In this document: piece by piece, positions 17,949 to 26,706 of the stretch
How the letters are laid out: the number at the start of each line of letters is the position of its first letter
Position numbering within the stretch: position 1 is the first letter of the stretch
Source of the DNA: Paenibacillus massiliensis 2301065 = DSM 16942
GTDB lineage: Bacteria > Bacillota > Bacilli > Paenibacillales > Paenibacillaceae
Direction of reading: 5' to 3'
Length of the DNA stretch: 64,000 nt
Assembly (NCBI RefSeq): GCF_000377505.1
Contig: NZ_KB898193.1
Span: 1-64,000 of the forward strand
Made by a program: the position numbers and the translations under genes
Notes under the pieces: model-generated
The model's database searches: none
What the model was told of the DNA's origin: nothing
What the model saw: the letters and a program-made list of their open reading frames with translations, nothing else

Positions 17949-18128
17949 TTGTACATAATCGCATTTATTATCATGGGGATTACTGGCATAATATCTTTGA
18001 TTCATATTGTATTTGGCCTCAGGCAACATGGCGAAGGAATGAATTGGCTGCTACAAATCTCGGAGCTTCTATTCTTCGCATCACTCCTATTTATTGTTGT
18101 TCGGCGTCCTGACAAGAAAAGTAAATAA
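17949..18128 (+). CDS. 59-residue two-helix membrane protein divergent from narG
   Basis: TTG at 17949 is preceded by AAAGGAGG at 6 nt and opens 60 codons to TAA at 18128. The product has two hydrophobic segments (about 2-22, IIAFIIMGITGIISLIHIVF, and about 34-51, LLQISELLFFASLLFIVV) around a short polar turn with HGEG, and a basic end (RRPDKKSK). It is too short for most gene-finding cut-offs. It is read away from narG from the same intergenic region and closed by its own terminator. A role with the nitrate reductase or another membrane complex is possible but only suggested by position. No family is recognised. Confidence 0.7.
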   Translation: MYIIAFIIMGITGIISLIHIVFGLRQHGEGMNWLLQISELLFFASLLFIVVRRPDKKSK

Positions 18129-18143
18129 TATTATGAATTACAA

Positions 18144-18188
18144 AAAGACTCCGCTCCTTATGCTGCAGGTGCGAAGTCTTATTATTTT
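18144..18188. terminator. Terminator between the small membrane gene and ywiC
   Basis: AAGACTCCGC and GCGAAGTCTT form a stem with one mismatch, with A and T runs on the outer sides, so it may serve both converging genes. Confidence 0.7.
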
Positions 18189-18215
18189 CACTGTATAGGA
18201 TAATCCAAACTGTCG

Positions 18216-18932
18216 TCACACCGGGTAGAACAACACTACGGCGGCAAGCATCATCAGAGTGAAGCACAGTTCTGTAACTCCCGTCATCTTGACGGACAGG
18301 CCACGTTTAGGGAACACAGCAGCCCTAATGAGCAGCAGTAGCGCTGGAATGGCCAGCAATGGCGTAATCCAGGCCACACCTAGTATGAACAAGGCATGAT
18401 ACAGCAGTGATACTTTATAGTAGCTAGTGTTATTTTTCTCACGGATCATTGTCTTAACATAGATCGCGGTACCTACGAAATAACCTGCAGAGAGAAGGAA
18501 TAATTCATTCGCCGTATGCCACTCCATGATTCCGCCCAGATAAGCAACTGGATAAATGAAGGAGCAGAACATCAGAATGGCAATGATATCGTTCAGCAGC
18601 GCTCGCTCATTCTTCGTCTTGGCAAAATAAATATTGGGTATAAAAAACAGCATTAGCAACGCGCCGTAGCCGATCAATCTCCATTCATGCCATAGCAATA
18701 TGGCGGCTAGCGGTAGTATGGCCAAGCTGTAGACTAAGACAGGGCCTGCATAGCGTTGGCGCTTGCCCGTCTTCACCCATTGCAGTACTGGATAGCTGCA
18801 CAGATAGACGATAACCCAGCATATCAGCAAGGGAATATGTACAAGTCTCACATCGGAGACGTACAGCCCCAGCAGAAAAGGCAGAAATAGCATCGCCCAC
18901 GCTCCGTGCTGCTTGGGAAGATAACGATTCAT
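18216..18932 (-). CDS. ywiC: YwiC-like integral membrane protein
   Basis: A 238-residue protein with about seven hydrophobic helices. The N-terminus PKQHGAWAMLFLPFLLGL is the signature of the YwiC-like family, and the middle NIYFAKTKNERALLNDI loop is also typical. Its biochemical function is unknown. In Bacillus subtilis ywiC lies next to narK-fnr and narGHJI, and here it is again beside nar genes, in a two-gene operon with a cupin protein behind a Fnr box. ATG at 18932 follows AAAGGGG. A role in anaerobic growth is supported by context only. Confidence 0.88.
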   Translation of the reverse strand: MNRYLPKQHGAWAMLFLPFLLGLYVSDVRLVHIPLLICWVIVYLCSYPVLQWVKTGKRQRYAGPVLVYSLAILPLAAILLWHEWRLIGYGALLMLFFIPNIYFAKTKNERALLNDIIAILMFCSFIYPVAYLGGIMEWHTANELFLLSAGYFVGTAIYVKTMIREKNNTSYYKVSLLYHALFILGVAWITPLLAIPALLLLIRAAVFPKRGLSVKMTGVTELCFTLMMLAAVVLFYPV

Positions 18933-18956
18933 CGGTATCCCCTTTCGTGTCGTTAA

Positions 18957-19295
18957 TTATATATTTTGTGCATATTTAGGGCTTGGGATATGGCTTAGTA
19001 CTACATACAGGCTAGCAGGCTTGTCCCCAGTATTGCGGAACAGAAAATTCTCCTCCCCTGATAGCTGCAGTGCGTCTCCTTTACTGACTTCAACAGCTAC
19101 ATCATCAGCTACAACCTGCCCTTCACCTTCCAGAACGAGAATGCTGACCTCCGCCCCAGGATGTCGATGAGCAGGAAGCTCCTGTCCAGGCAAGAAGTTC
19201 AGCACGAAGACAAGTTGATCCCCTTGATGCAATACTCTTTTGGTAAAACGGTCCTCCCGATACTCTAATACATCAGCAAGTGCTGTTTTGTTCAT
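18957..19295 (-). CDS. Small cupin-domain protein
   Basis: A 112-residue single-domain cupin. The first motif is PGQELPAHRHPGAEVSILVLEG (about 40-60; two His and one Glu as likely metal ligands) and the second is near GDALQL-SGEENFLFRNTGD (about 75-95) without the usual second-motif His. Cupins of this size bind metals or small ligands; the target is unknown. A longer frame to 19481 overlaps a terminator and the Fnr promoter, so ATG at 19295, with GGAGG 8 nt upstream, is the start. It lies 24 bp before ywiC and shares its Fnr-type promoter. Confidence 0.88.
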   Translation of the reverse strand: MNKTALADVLEYREDRFTKRVLHQGDQLVFVLNFLPGQELPAHRHPGAEVSILVLEGEGQVVADDVAVEVSKGDALQLSGEENFLFRNTGDKPASLYVVLSHIPSPKYAQNI

Positions 19296-19318
19296 CACGA
19301 TAACCTCCAAGTCATAGG

Positions 19319-19374
19319 ATTGTACAAACCGAGTATATCGAGAGAAGGTACTGATTTTTGTGATTTCAATCACA
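19319..19374 (-). promoter_or_regulatory. Fnr box and promoter of cupin-ywiC
   Basis: TGTGATTTCAATCACA (19359-19374) is a perfect Fnr consensus. TATACT (minus, 19332-19337) as -10 puts the start near 19325 and the box centre at about -41.5, the class II position. An alternative -10, TACAAT (19319-19324), would place the box at about -54. Confidence 0.8.
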
Positions 19375-19454
19375 TTTGACAATGCAATAAGTCGGCTAGT
19401 CGAAAAAACTATTCTATGTATTCCAGTGGTTACAATCTGTCCAAATAAATCATG

Positions 19455-19494
19455 AACAAAGAACGAAGCGGCCCAGATCAAGCAGGCCGCTTCG
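19455..19494 (-). terminator. Terminator of ilvBHC
   Basis: CGAAGCGGCC and GGCCGCTTCG (19464-19473, 19485-19494) make a strong stem; on the minus strand it is followed by TTCTTTGTTC, a weak U-rich tail. It separates ilvC from the cupin promoter. Confidence 0.7.
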
Positions 19495-19553
19495 TGAAGA
19501 GATGATGCTATTTAGATCCGATGATGCATGCTGGCTCCCGTTAAGGTCAGTTC

Positions 19554-20549
<996 letters not shown>

Positions 20550-20580
20550 TTAATTCCTCCTTATATTTGGGAACCCTTCA

Positions 20581-20655
20581 TAATGAGCGGGTGCTCTGGA
20601 AGCTCAGCTGAATGACATTAGAATCACGTTCAGCTTCCCGAGCCCCCGCTCATTA
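20581..20655 (-). repeat. Long imperfect hairpin between ilvH and ilvC
   Basis: TAATGAGCGGG (20581-20591) pairs perfectly with CCCGCTCATTA (20645-20655), and inner segments (GCTC, GGAAGC, GCTGAA with GAGC, GCTTCC, TTCAGC) extend the stem. No T-run follows, so it is more likely an mRNA processing or stability element than a terminator. Confidence 0.7.
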
Positions 20656-20762
20656 CGGGGTCAATCTTACTTGTTTAATCTTTGACTTTTTAGTCATTTA
20701 GCTATTTAATACTGCACTGCTCTTTAAGCGTTGATTCGCTAAAGCTGCACTGTCCCAAATGG

Positions 20763-21245
20763 CTACAGATTGCCGCGAACCATCGCGGTGACACCTGTTC
20801 TGGACAGCTCGCGAATTCCGTAAGGCTTCACCAGTTCAATCATAGCATCAATCTTGCTGGTATCTCCAACTACCTGAACCGTCAGACTTGAGCTTCCAAT
20901 ATCAACAACTGATGCTCTAAAGGTGTCGACGACACCCATAATCTCAGGACGCTGCGGCGGTTCTGCCTTTACCTTGATCAGGGCCAGCTCTCTGGCCACC
21001 ATTGGCTTGGAGCTAAGATCAATAACCTTGATGACATCAATCAACTTGTACAGCTGCTTCTCAATCTGCTCCAGTGTATGCTCATCCCCTGGTGTGACGA
21101 TGACCATTCTGGAAAGACCCGCTTCCTCCGACTGACCTACCGTAATACTCTCAATGTTAAACCCGCGGCGTCCGAACAATCCCGCGACACGCTGCAGAAC
21201 ACCGGGCTGGTCGTTCACCAGCACTGCAATCGTATGCTTCATCAT
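20763..21245 (-). CDS. ilvH: Acetolactate synthase small (regulatory) subunit
   Basis: A 160-residue protein with an N-terminal ACT domain (about 4-78, HTIAVLVNDQPGVLQRVAGLFGRRGFNIES) and the C-terminal extension typical of IlvH (about 80-160). It binds valine and controls the large subunit. ATG at 21245 comes 1 bp after the ilvB stop, so translation is coupled. A second ATG follows directly. Confidence 0.96.
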   Translation of the reverse strand: MMKHTIAVLVNDQPGVLQRVAGLFGRRGFNIESITVGQSEEAGLSRMVIVTPGDEHTLEQIEKQLYKLIDVIKVIDLSSKPMVARELALIKVKAEPPQRPEIMGVVDTFRASVVDIGSSSLTVQVVGDTSKIDAMIELVKPYGIRELSRTGVTAMVRGNL

Positions 21246-21246
21246 G

Positions 21247-22992
21247 TTACTCTTCCCCCATCAGCATTTGATCAATCGCCGACCCTTGCGTCACCATTGG
21301 ATATACGTTTTCTTCCTTGCTAACGACGAAATCAATCAGAACCGGGCCTGGTGTATTCATAGCCTCTTGCCATGCTTGCTCTGCTTCGGCCTTCGTCGTC
21401 GCACGCAATCCTTTCACGCCATAAGCTTCAGCCAGCTTCACAAAATCCGGACTGCCTGCCAGGTCGATATGACTATAGCGATTATCATAGATCAATTCCT
21501 GCCATTGCCTTACCATGCCGAGCACCTGATTGTTAATAACGACAATCTTGACCGGAATGTTGTTGATCGCACAGATCGCAAGTTCCTGAGAACACATCTG
21601 CATCCCACCATCACCGTTAATGGAAATGACGAGTCTGTCTGGATGTGCCATCTGAGCACCGATCGCTGACGGGAAGCCGAAGCCCATCGTTCCGAGTCCA
21701 CCTGAGGTCACCCATGAACGTGGCTGATTGAATTTGTAGTACTGGGCAGCCCACATCTGATGTTGACCTACGTCAGTAGTGACGATGGCTTCGCCCTTCG
21801 TTGTATCGTTCAGCAGTTCGATGACCCATTGCGGCTTGAGGACCTCATCAGAATCCTTGTATGCAAATGGCTTCGCCTGCTTCCATTCCTGAATTTGCTT
21901 ACGCCATGCGTCTGCCTTGTCCGCCCGCTTCACTTCCTCGTTCGCTTGCGCCAATACAGTCTTCACATCTCCCACAATCGGGATGTCTGTTGGTACATTC
22001 TTACCGATCTCTGCCGGATCAATGTCGATATGAACAATCTTGGCATGTGGTGCGAATTCTGATAGCTTACCTGTCACACGGTCATCGAAGCGTGCACCGA
22101 TGTTAATGAGCAAATCCGCCTTCTGAATCGCATTGTTCGAAGTGTAAGTACCATGCATACCAGGCATGCCTGTCCACAGCTCATGTCCACTTGGGAATCC
22201 GCCCAAGCCAAGCAATGTCGTGGTAATCGGAATTTGTGTCTTATTCACGAATTCGTAGAGTTCCTCATGTGCACCCGAGTAGACTACTCCACCACCTGCA
22301 AGGATGAATGGGCGTTCTGCTTCGCCGATTGCCTGAACCAGTTTATCCAATTGCAGCTTATTAGGCGTAACCTTCGGATTGTAGCCTCTCATGGCTACTG
22401 GCTCAGTCTGTGGTACGAAGAGTGTCTTCGCTGCGGATACATCCTTCGGAATGTCTATTAGCACCGGTCCCTTACGTCCGGAATTCGCAATATGGAAAGC
22501 CTCGTGAATGACTTTGGACAGGTCAGCCACATCACGAACCAAGTAGCTGTGCTTCGTAATTGGCATCGTAATGCCCGTAATGTCTGCTTCCTGGAAGGCA
22601 TCTGTTCCGATCAGGGATGACATGACATTACCTGTAATGACCACCATTGGAACAGAATCCATATACGCAGTGGCAATCCCTGTCACCAGATTCGTGGCTC
22701 CTGGCCCTGAGGTTGCAATACATACCCCGACCTTGCCGCTTGCACGTGCATAGCCGTCAGCCGCATGAATGGCTCCTTGCTCGTGCCGTGTAAGTACATG
22801 CTTGAAGTCCTCGAATCCGTACATTGCATCATAAATGTAAAGCACCGCGCCTCCGGGATAACCGAATACGCAATCTACACCCTCCAGCAGCAAGCTCCGC
22901 AGCAGGATTTCTGAGCCAGTAATGACTTCAGGCCGCATCCATTTCTCACGTAATTCTTCAGTTGACCGCACTTCAGGGATTTGAGCGCTCAT
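21247..22992 (-). CDS. ilvB: Acetolactate synthase large (catalytic) subunit
   Basis: The 581-residue thiamine-diphosphate enzyme condenses pyruvate with pyruvate or 2-oxobutyrate. The N-terminal domain has [13 protein letters not shown] (about 39-51) with [18 protein letters not shown] (catalytic Glu near 70); the C-terminal domain has the [13 protein letters not shown]...N thiamine motif (about 458-485). AAGGAGG precedes ATG at 22992. It is the first gene of ilvBHC, about 60 bp after a T-box terminator/antiterminator, so expression should respond to uncharged tRNA. Confidence 0.97.
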   Translation of the reverse strand: MSAQIPEVRSTEELREKWMRPEVITGSEILLRSLLLEGVDCVFGYPGGAVLYIYDAMYGFEDFKHVLTRHEQGAIHAADGYARASGKVGVCIATSGPGATNLVTGIATAYMDSVPMVVITGNVMSSLIGTDAFQEADITGITMPITKHSYLVRDVADLSKVIHEAFHIANSGRKGPVLIDIPKDVSAAKTLFVPQTEPVAMRGYNPKVTPNKLQLDKLVQAIGEAERPFILAGGGVVYSGAHEELYEFVNKTQIPITTTLLGLGGFPSGHELWTGMPGMHGTYTSNNAIQKADLLINIGARFDDRVTGKLSEFAPHAKIVHIDIDPAEIGKNVPTDIPIVGDVKTVLAQANEEVKRADKADAWRKQIQEWKQAKPFAYKDSDEVLKPQWVIELLNDTTKGEAIVTTDVGQHQMWAAQYYKFNQPRSWVTSGGLGTMGFGFPSAIGAQMAHPDRLVISINGDGGMQMCSQELAICAINNIPVKIVVINNQVLGMVRQWQELIYDNRYSHIDLAGSPDFVKLAEAYGVKGLRATTKAEAEQAWQEAMNTPGPVLIDFVVSKEENVYPMVTQGSAIDQMLMGEE

Positions 22993-23049
22993 GGGTCATC
23001 CTCCTTCACAAAGATTACATACATCTTACATACAACAGCAACAAAGAAA

Positions 23050-23419
23050 ACAAAAAAACCTTCCATCCCAGAAAGCAGATTATTCCGCTTTACGAGGGAC
23101 GAAAGGTTGTTCTTCCGTGGTACCACCCATATTTGTTCGCTACCTCACAGTATCGAACCTTGGCAGGTATAAAAAATCATCGACGATAAATAGGCTAGGC
23201 CTTTTTTATACACTGTCGTCTGTAACGTAGACTGTACGATTCCCCCTAATAAGTACAGCTCTCGCTGAATACCTTTCAGGAAAATAGCTCCGAGGTGAGC
23301 TCGTATATAAGGGGTATTGGCGGAACTTGCAGCAACATCATTCCACTCTCTGGACAACAGGGCCCTTAAAACTTCGTCCTCATCATTGCTGATTGCATCT
23401 GTAGTTCAATCAAATGTTT
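23050..23419 (-). promoter_or_regulatory. T-box leader of ilvBHC, probably leucine-responsive
   Basis: On the minus strand the T-box core GGGTGGTACCACGG (23115-23128) precedes a terminator, whose stem is formed by ACCTTCCATCCC and GGGACGAAAGGT (23058-23069 and 23096-23107) with an A/T run at 23052-23058. Upstream, the GAG-CTC-ACC context (CTC at 23297-23299) fits a specifier codon for leucine, by comparison with B. subtilis ilv-leu. The T-box class is sure; the specifier is a reading by eye. Confidence 0.9.
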
Positions 23420-23425
23420 AGACAC

Positions 23426-23455
23426 ATTATATGACCCCTATGTAGGGATAGTCAA
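23426..23455 (-). promoter_or_regulatory. SigA-type promoter of ilvBHC
   Basis: TTGACT (23450-23455), an 18-bp spacer and TATAAT (23426-23431). The spacer contains the near-palindrome CCCTACATAGGGG, a possible operator. Confidence 0.85.
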
Positions 23456-23664
23456 TACCTTTCACGTAACAAAAAAATGTTTATTTCGATGTTTTGTGTT
23501 CCATTGCCTTTCCTGCCTCGGTGTAAACGTTCTCGAAAAGCCAACCTAGCACTAGTATCCCATTCGTGCATATGATACAGCAAAGCCAAGATTCCAGAGT
23601 TGATCTTTCCTTCTCAGGTATCGAGGTATCGGCTCTCGACTCGCACGTACAGGAGGATGCTCAC

Positions 23665-24108
23665 ATGATCCGACACCGCAAATCTGCCCAAGATGACGCA
23701 GCCATTCGGTGGCTGATTGATCAGGAGCTAGTACCATTATCTCACTTGTCTCCTCAGGATATTCAACAAGTTAAGAAGGATCTGCCCCGGAGACTTCGCC
23801 GGGGCGTCACCTTTGTTAGCTGTGAGGATCATGATGCTCAGGCGGTTGGTTTTGTTCACCTTTTCGTGTACGGTGCTCTCTTGAACATTGATATGCTGGC
23901 CATAGATACCTCCAAGCAAAGAAAGGGGCATGGAAGTAGCTTGCTTCGTGCTGCTGAGCAATATGGCCGTCTCAAGCAATGTAGTAAGGCTAAGCTGCTA
24001 GTCGATGAGGGTAATCAGCGGGCCATACGCTTTTATTTAAGACATGGGTACCACATTGCTCGCTATATCTCTGCAAGTCGTTGCTATGAGCTGGATAGGC
24101 TACTTTAA
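23665..24108 (+). CDS. GNAT-family acetyltransferase
   Basis: A 147-residue single GNAT domain. The acetyl-CoA-binding motif A is DMLAIDTSKQRKGHGSSLLRAAEQYG (about 77-102; the R-K-G-H-G turn fits Q/RxxGxG), and motif B is in NQRAIRFYLRHGYHIARY (about 120-138). The substrate is unknown. The frame is open from 23566, but ATG at 23665 has AGGAGG 8 nt upstream and gives the usual size. It stands alone between ilvB and the next minus-strand gene, and its end lies 1 bp from the convergent gene. Confidence 0.85.
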   Translation: MIRHRKSAQDDAAIRWLIDQELVPLSHLSPQDIQQVKKDLPRRLRRGVTFVSCEDHDAQAVGFVHLFVYGALLNIDMLAIDTSKQRKGHGSSLLRAAEQYGRLKQCSKAKLLVDEGNQRAIRFYLRHGYHIARYISASRCYELDRLL

Positions 24109-24109
24109 T

Positions 24110-24460
24110 TTAGAAGAATCCTCCACCATAGGGTCCGTACGGGCCAGGACCATACGAATACGGCACAGGTTTGGGCGTATCGCAGCCATCTCCACACCCT
24201 GGATACCCACCACCTGGGTAACCCCCGCCTGGATAGCCACCATAGACATAAGGTGCCGTTCCAATTGCCAAGAGATCGAATAATACCAGCGGGATGATTG
24301 CTTTCGTGTGCACTTTTTTACCTTTGTTTCTCTGCAGGATCAGCTTGTTCCCGGAGATACGCAGTAGCTTGCCTGTTACACGCGAGCCGTCTTTTTTCAT
24401 AGCAACAATCTGCTTACCTACCAGTTGCTTCGCTTGTGTTCTGGTCACAGATGATTTCAA
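24110..24460 (-). CDS. Small protein with basic N-terminal domain and Gly/Tyr/Pro-rich tail
   Basis: A 116-residue protein in two parts. Residues 1 to about 62 are basic with alternating strands (KQLVGKQIVAMKKDGSRVTGKLLRIS and the like), compatible with a small SH3-like or Sm-like barrel. After a hydrophobic patch, residues about 76-116 are repeats of Y-P-G-G-G and G-P-Y-G-P, with two Cys. Such tails occur in spore-coat or surface proteins of Bacillales, but function is not known. TTG at 24460 has AAGGAGG 8 nt before it; a longer frame (to 24712) runs through the nupQ terminator and is rejected. Confidence 0.75.
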   Translation of the reverse strand: MKSSVTRTQAKQLVGKQIVAMKKDGSRVTGKLLRISGNKLILQRNKGKKVHTKAIIPLVLFDLLAIGTAPYVYGGYPGGGYPGGGYPGCGDGCDTPKPVPYSYGPGPYGPYGGGFF

Positions 24461-24604
24461 TGCTAGAACCTCCTTCCCCATGCAGGGACAATGTTGCGAT
24501 TGGTTGTACCAACCTGCATAACTCACATTATTCAACGGTGGAACTATCGGATTGTTCGTATGTCCCATGCAGCAGAAGTTAGGTGAACGAAGAGCATCCC
24601 AGCA

Positions 24605-24643
24605 ACAAAAAAAACAGCAACCCTCCACTATGGAGAATTGCTG
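24605..24643 (-). terminator. Terminator of nupNOPQ
   Basis: On the minus strand CAGCAATTCTCCA-TAG-TGGAGGGTTGCTG is followed by eight T, 20 bp after the nupQ stop. Confidence 0.9.
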
Positions 24644-24665
24644 TTCGCCTGTATATTTGTTTTTT

Positions 24666-25625
24666 TTACCGTTTGCCCGGATCATAAGGCTGTCCAAGTG
24701 CCGCAGGGGCATGTGAGCGTCCTACAGCGGCTACCAGCACAATAATCGTGAGCAAATAAGGCATCATATAGATAATTTCCTGGGGAATACTCTTGGACCA
24801 ATCGAACAAGGTAACATAGTTACGAATGGCCTGGGAGAACCCGAAGAACACTGCGGCCCAGAATGCTCCGACAGGGTTCCATTTCCCGAAGATCATGGCA
24901 GCAATTGCGATAAAGCCCTGACCTGAAATCGTATTGTGAGAGAACGTATTGGTCGTCGTCAATGTAATCGTAGCCCCACCGATCCCAGCGAGCGCACCAC
25001 TGATCATTACACCCAGGTAGCGCAAACGATTAACCTTGACCCCAACCGTATCCGCTGCACTTGGATGCTCACCGACAGCGCGTAGACGAAGACCAAAAGG
25101 CGTCTTGTTCAGCACATAGTAGCTTGCGAATACCAGAATTACGGCCAAATAGGTTGTCGGATAAGCGTTGAAGAAGACACTTCCGATGAATGGAATGTTC
25201 GTCAACCCATCAATATTCAGCTTGGCGAAGCCTTGCACCAAGTCCGTCTCACCTGAGCCGTTAAAGAGCAGCTTCACAAGATATAGTGTGCTTCCTGCTG
25301 CCAGGAAGTTAATGACGATACCACTGATAATCTGATCCGCCTTGAAGGTGATGGACGCAACAGCGTGAATCAGGGATACGATAATCCCGAAGACAGCAGC
25401 TGCCAGTACTCCTACGCAGGCGGCAGCAAAGCCACTCAGTCCAGCAGACTCCGCATAGTAAGCCCCAATGCCCGCAGCAAAGGCGCCGAATACCATTAGA
25501 CCCTCGATCCCCAGATTGGTGACACCAGAACGTTCTGAGAAGATGCCGCCGAGTGAGGCGAATATGAGCGCTGTAGCAAACACAAGCGTCGTATTGATGA
25601 GCTGACCCAAGGTTACTAAATCCAT
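24666..25625 (-). CDS. nupQ: Nucleoside ABC transporter permease NupQ
   Basis: A 319-residue membrane permease of the branched-chain amino acid/ribose superfamily with about 8-10 helices, including the family segment GVTNLGIEGLMVFGAFAAG (about 34-52) and a cytosolic loop with RLRYLGVMISGALAGIGG (about 195). Together with NupP, NupO and the lipoprotein NupN it forms a guanosine/nucleoside importer in B. subtilis. ATG at 25625 comes 1 bp after the nupP stop. Last gene of the operon. Confidence 0.92.
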   Translation of the reverse strand: MDLVTLGQLINTTLVFATALIFASLGGIFSERSGVTNLGIEGLMVFGAFAAGIGAYYAESAGLSGFAAACVGVLAAAVFGIIVSLIHAVASITFKADQIISGIVINFLAAGSTLYLVKLLFNGSGETDLVQGFAKLNIDGLTNIPFIGSVFFNAYPTTYLAVILVFASYYVLNKTPFGLRLRAVGEHPSAADTVGVKVNRLRYLGVMISGALAGIGGATITLTTTNTFSHNTISGQGFIAIAAMIFGKWNPVGAFWAAVFFGFSQAIRNYVTLFDWSKSIPQEIIYMMPYLLTIIVLVAAVGRSHAPAALGQPYDPGKR

Positions 25626-25626
25626 A

Positions 25627-26706
25627 TTACAACACCTTCTCTTTCTTGCGCTTCATGTAGAACGGCTTCAGGACCCAACGTACGATCCCTTGTGCCGCAA
25701 TGAAGAAGATAATGGACCCGATTACGATACGTGTAATCTCTGGCGGCACATCTGCTGTAAAGCTCATCCCTGCAGAGCCATAAGTCAGTGTACCGAAGAG
25801 CACCGAGCCCAGCAAAATACCAAATGGATTATTCATTCCAATCAGAGCGACGGCGATGCCGTCAAAGCCTGTTCCTGGTGAACCAGCCATAACAGATTGA
25901 TAATGGAACACGCCGAGCACCTCGAAGGCACCAGCAAGTCCAGCAAAGGTTCCACTGATGAACATCGCCTTCACCACATTGCGATTCACATTCATCCCTG
26001 CGTAGCGTGATGCATCCTGATTGAAGCCTACTGCACGTAGCTCAAAGCCTTGCTTTGTCTTCCAGAGGAAAATGTAGAAGAAGATCGCTGCCAATACAGC
26101 TATCAATGTTCCCCAGTGAACACGAGCATTGTCCATCATTTGAGCCAGCCAATCAATGGAGATCGAAGCGGTCGGCTCAATATCGAGCGATCTGTTCTGT
26201 CCTTCCAGCAGCATGGTCCGATTTACCACAAGGTTCGCAGTAAATAATCCGATCCAGTTCAACATGATACAGGTGATAACCTCGTTGACGCCCCGTGTTG
26301 ATTTAAGGATACCCGCTATGGAAGCCCACAGGCCACCAAATACGGCACCAGCGATGATAGCCAGAGGTGCATGAATGAATGCTGGCAAGCCCTTAAACTG
26401 GATCGCGACTACAGAAGCTGCCGTCATGCCGATCAGGAATTGTCCCTCACCACCGATATTGAACAAGCCTGCACGCGCAGCAAAAGCGAACGCCAGACCC
26501 GTCATAATAAGCGGAGTCATCTCACGAATGGCTTCCCCGAAGTTGTAAGCATTTCCGTATACACGCGTGAACAGTGCCCCATAGGCCGTAATTGGATTAT
26601 AACCACCGACCATCATAACAAGAGCTCCCAATATAAAGCCCATAATAATGGCAACTATAACGAGGATGAAGGAATCCTTCGTAAAAAATTTAAGAATGTT
26701 AGCCAT
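25627..26706 (-). CDS. nupP: Nucleoside ABC transporter permease NupP
   Basis: A 359-residue permease, partner of NupQ. The segment RAGLFNIGGEGQFLIGMTAASV (about 78-99) is the typical N-G-E-G motif of the family, followed by eight further hydrophobic segments; the basic tail (FYMKRKKEKVL) is cytosolic. ATG at 26706, preceded by AGAGAGG at 8 nt, overlaps the nupO end by 8 bp; a GTG three codons upstream is the alternative. Confidence 0.92.
   Translation of the reverse strand: MANILKFFTKDSFILVIVAIIMGFILGALVMMVGGYNPITAYGALFTRVYGNAYNFGEAIREMTPLIMTGLAFAFAARAGLFNIGGEGQFLIGMTAASVVAIQFKGLPAFIHAPLAIIAGAVFGGLWASIAGILKSTRGVNEVITCIMLNWIGLFTANLVVNRTMLLEGQNRSLDIEPTASISIDWLAQMMDNARVHWGTLIAVLAAIFFYIFLWKTKQGFELRAVGFNQDASRYAGMNVNRNVVKAMFISGTFAGLAGAFEVLGVFHYQSVMAGSPGTGFDGIAVALIGMNNPFGILLGSVLFGTLTYGSAGMSFTADVPPEITRIVIGSIIFFIAAQGIVRWVLKPFYMKRKKEKVL

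Noticed and set aside
23145..23357. Minus-strand frame of 70 codons before ilvB
   Set aside because: It lies wholly inside the T-box leader RNA, so it is structure rather than coding sequence.
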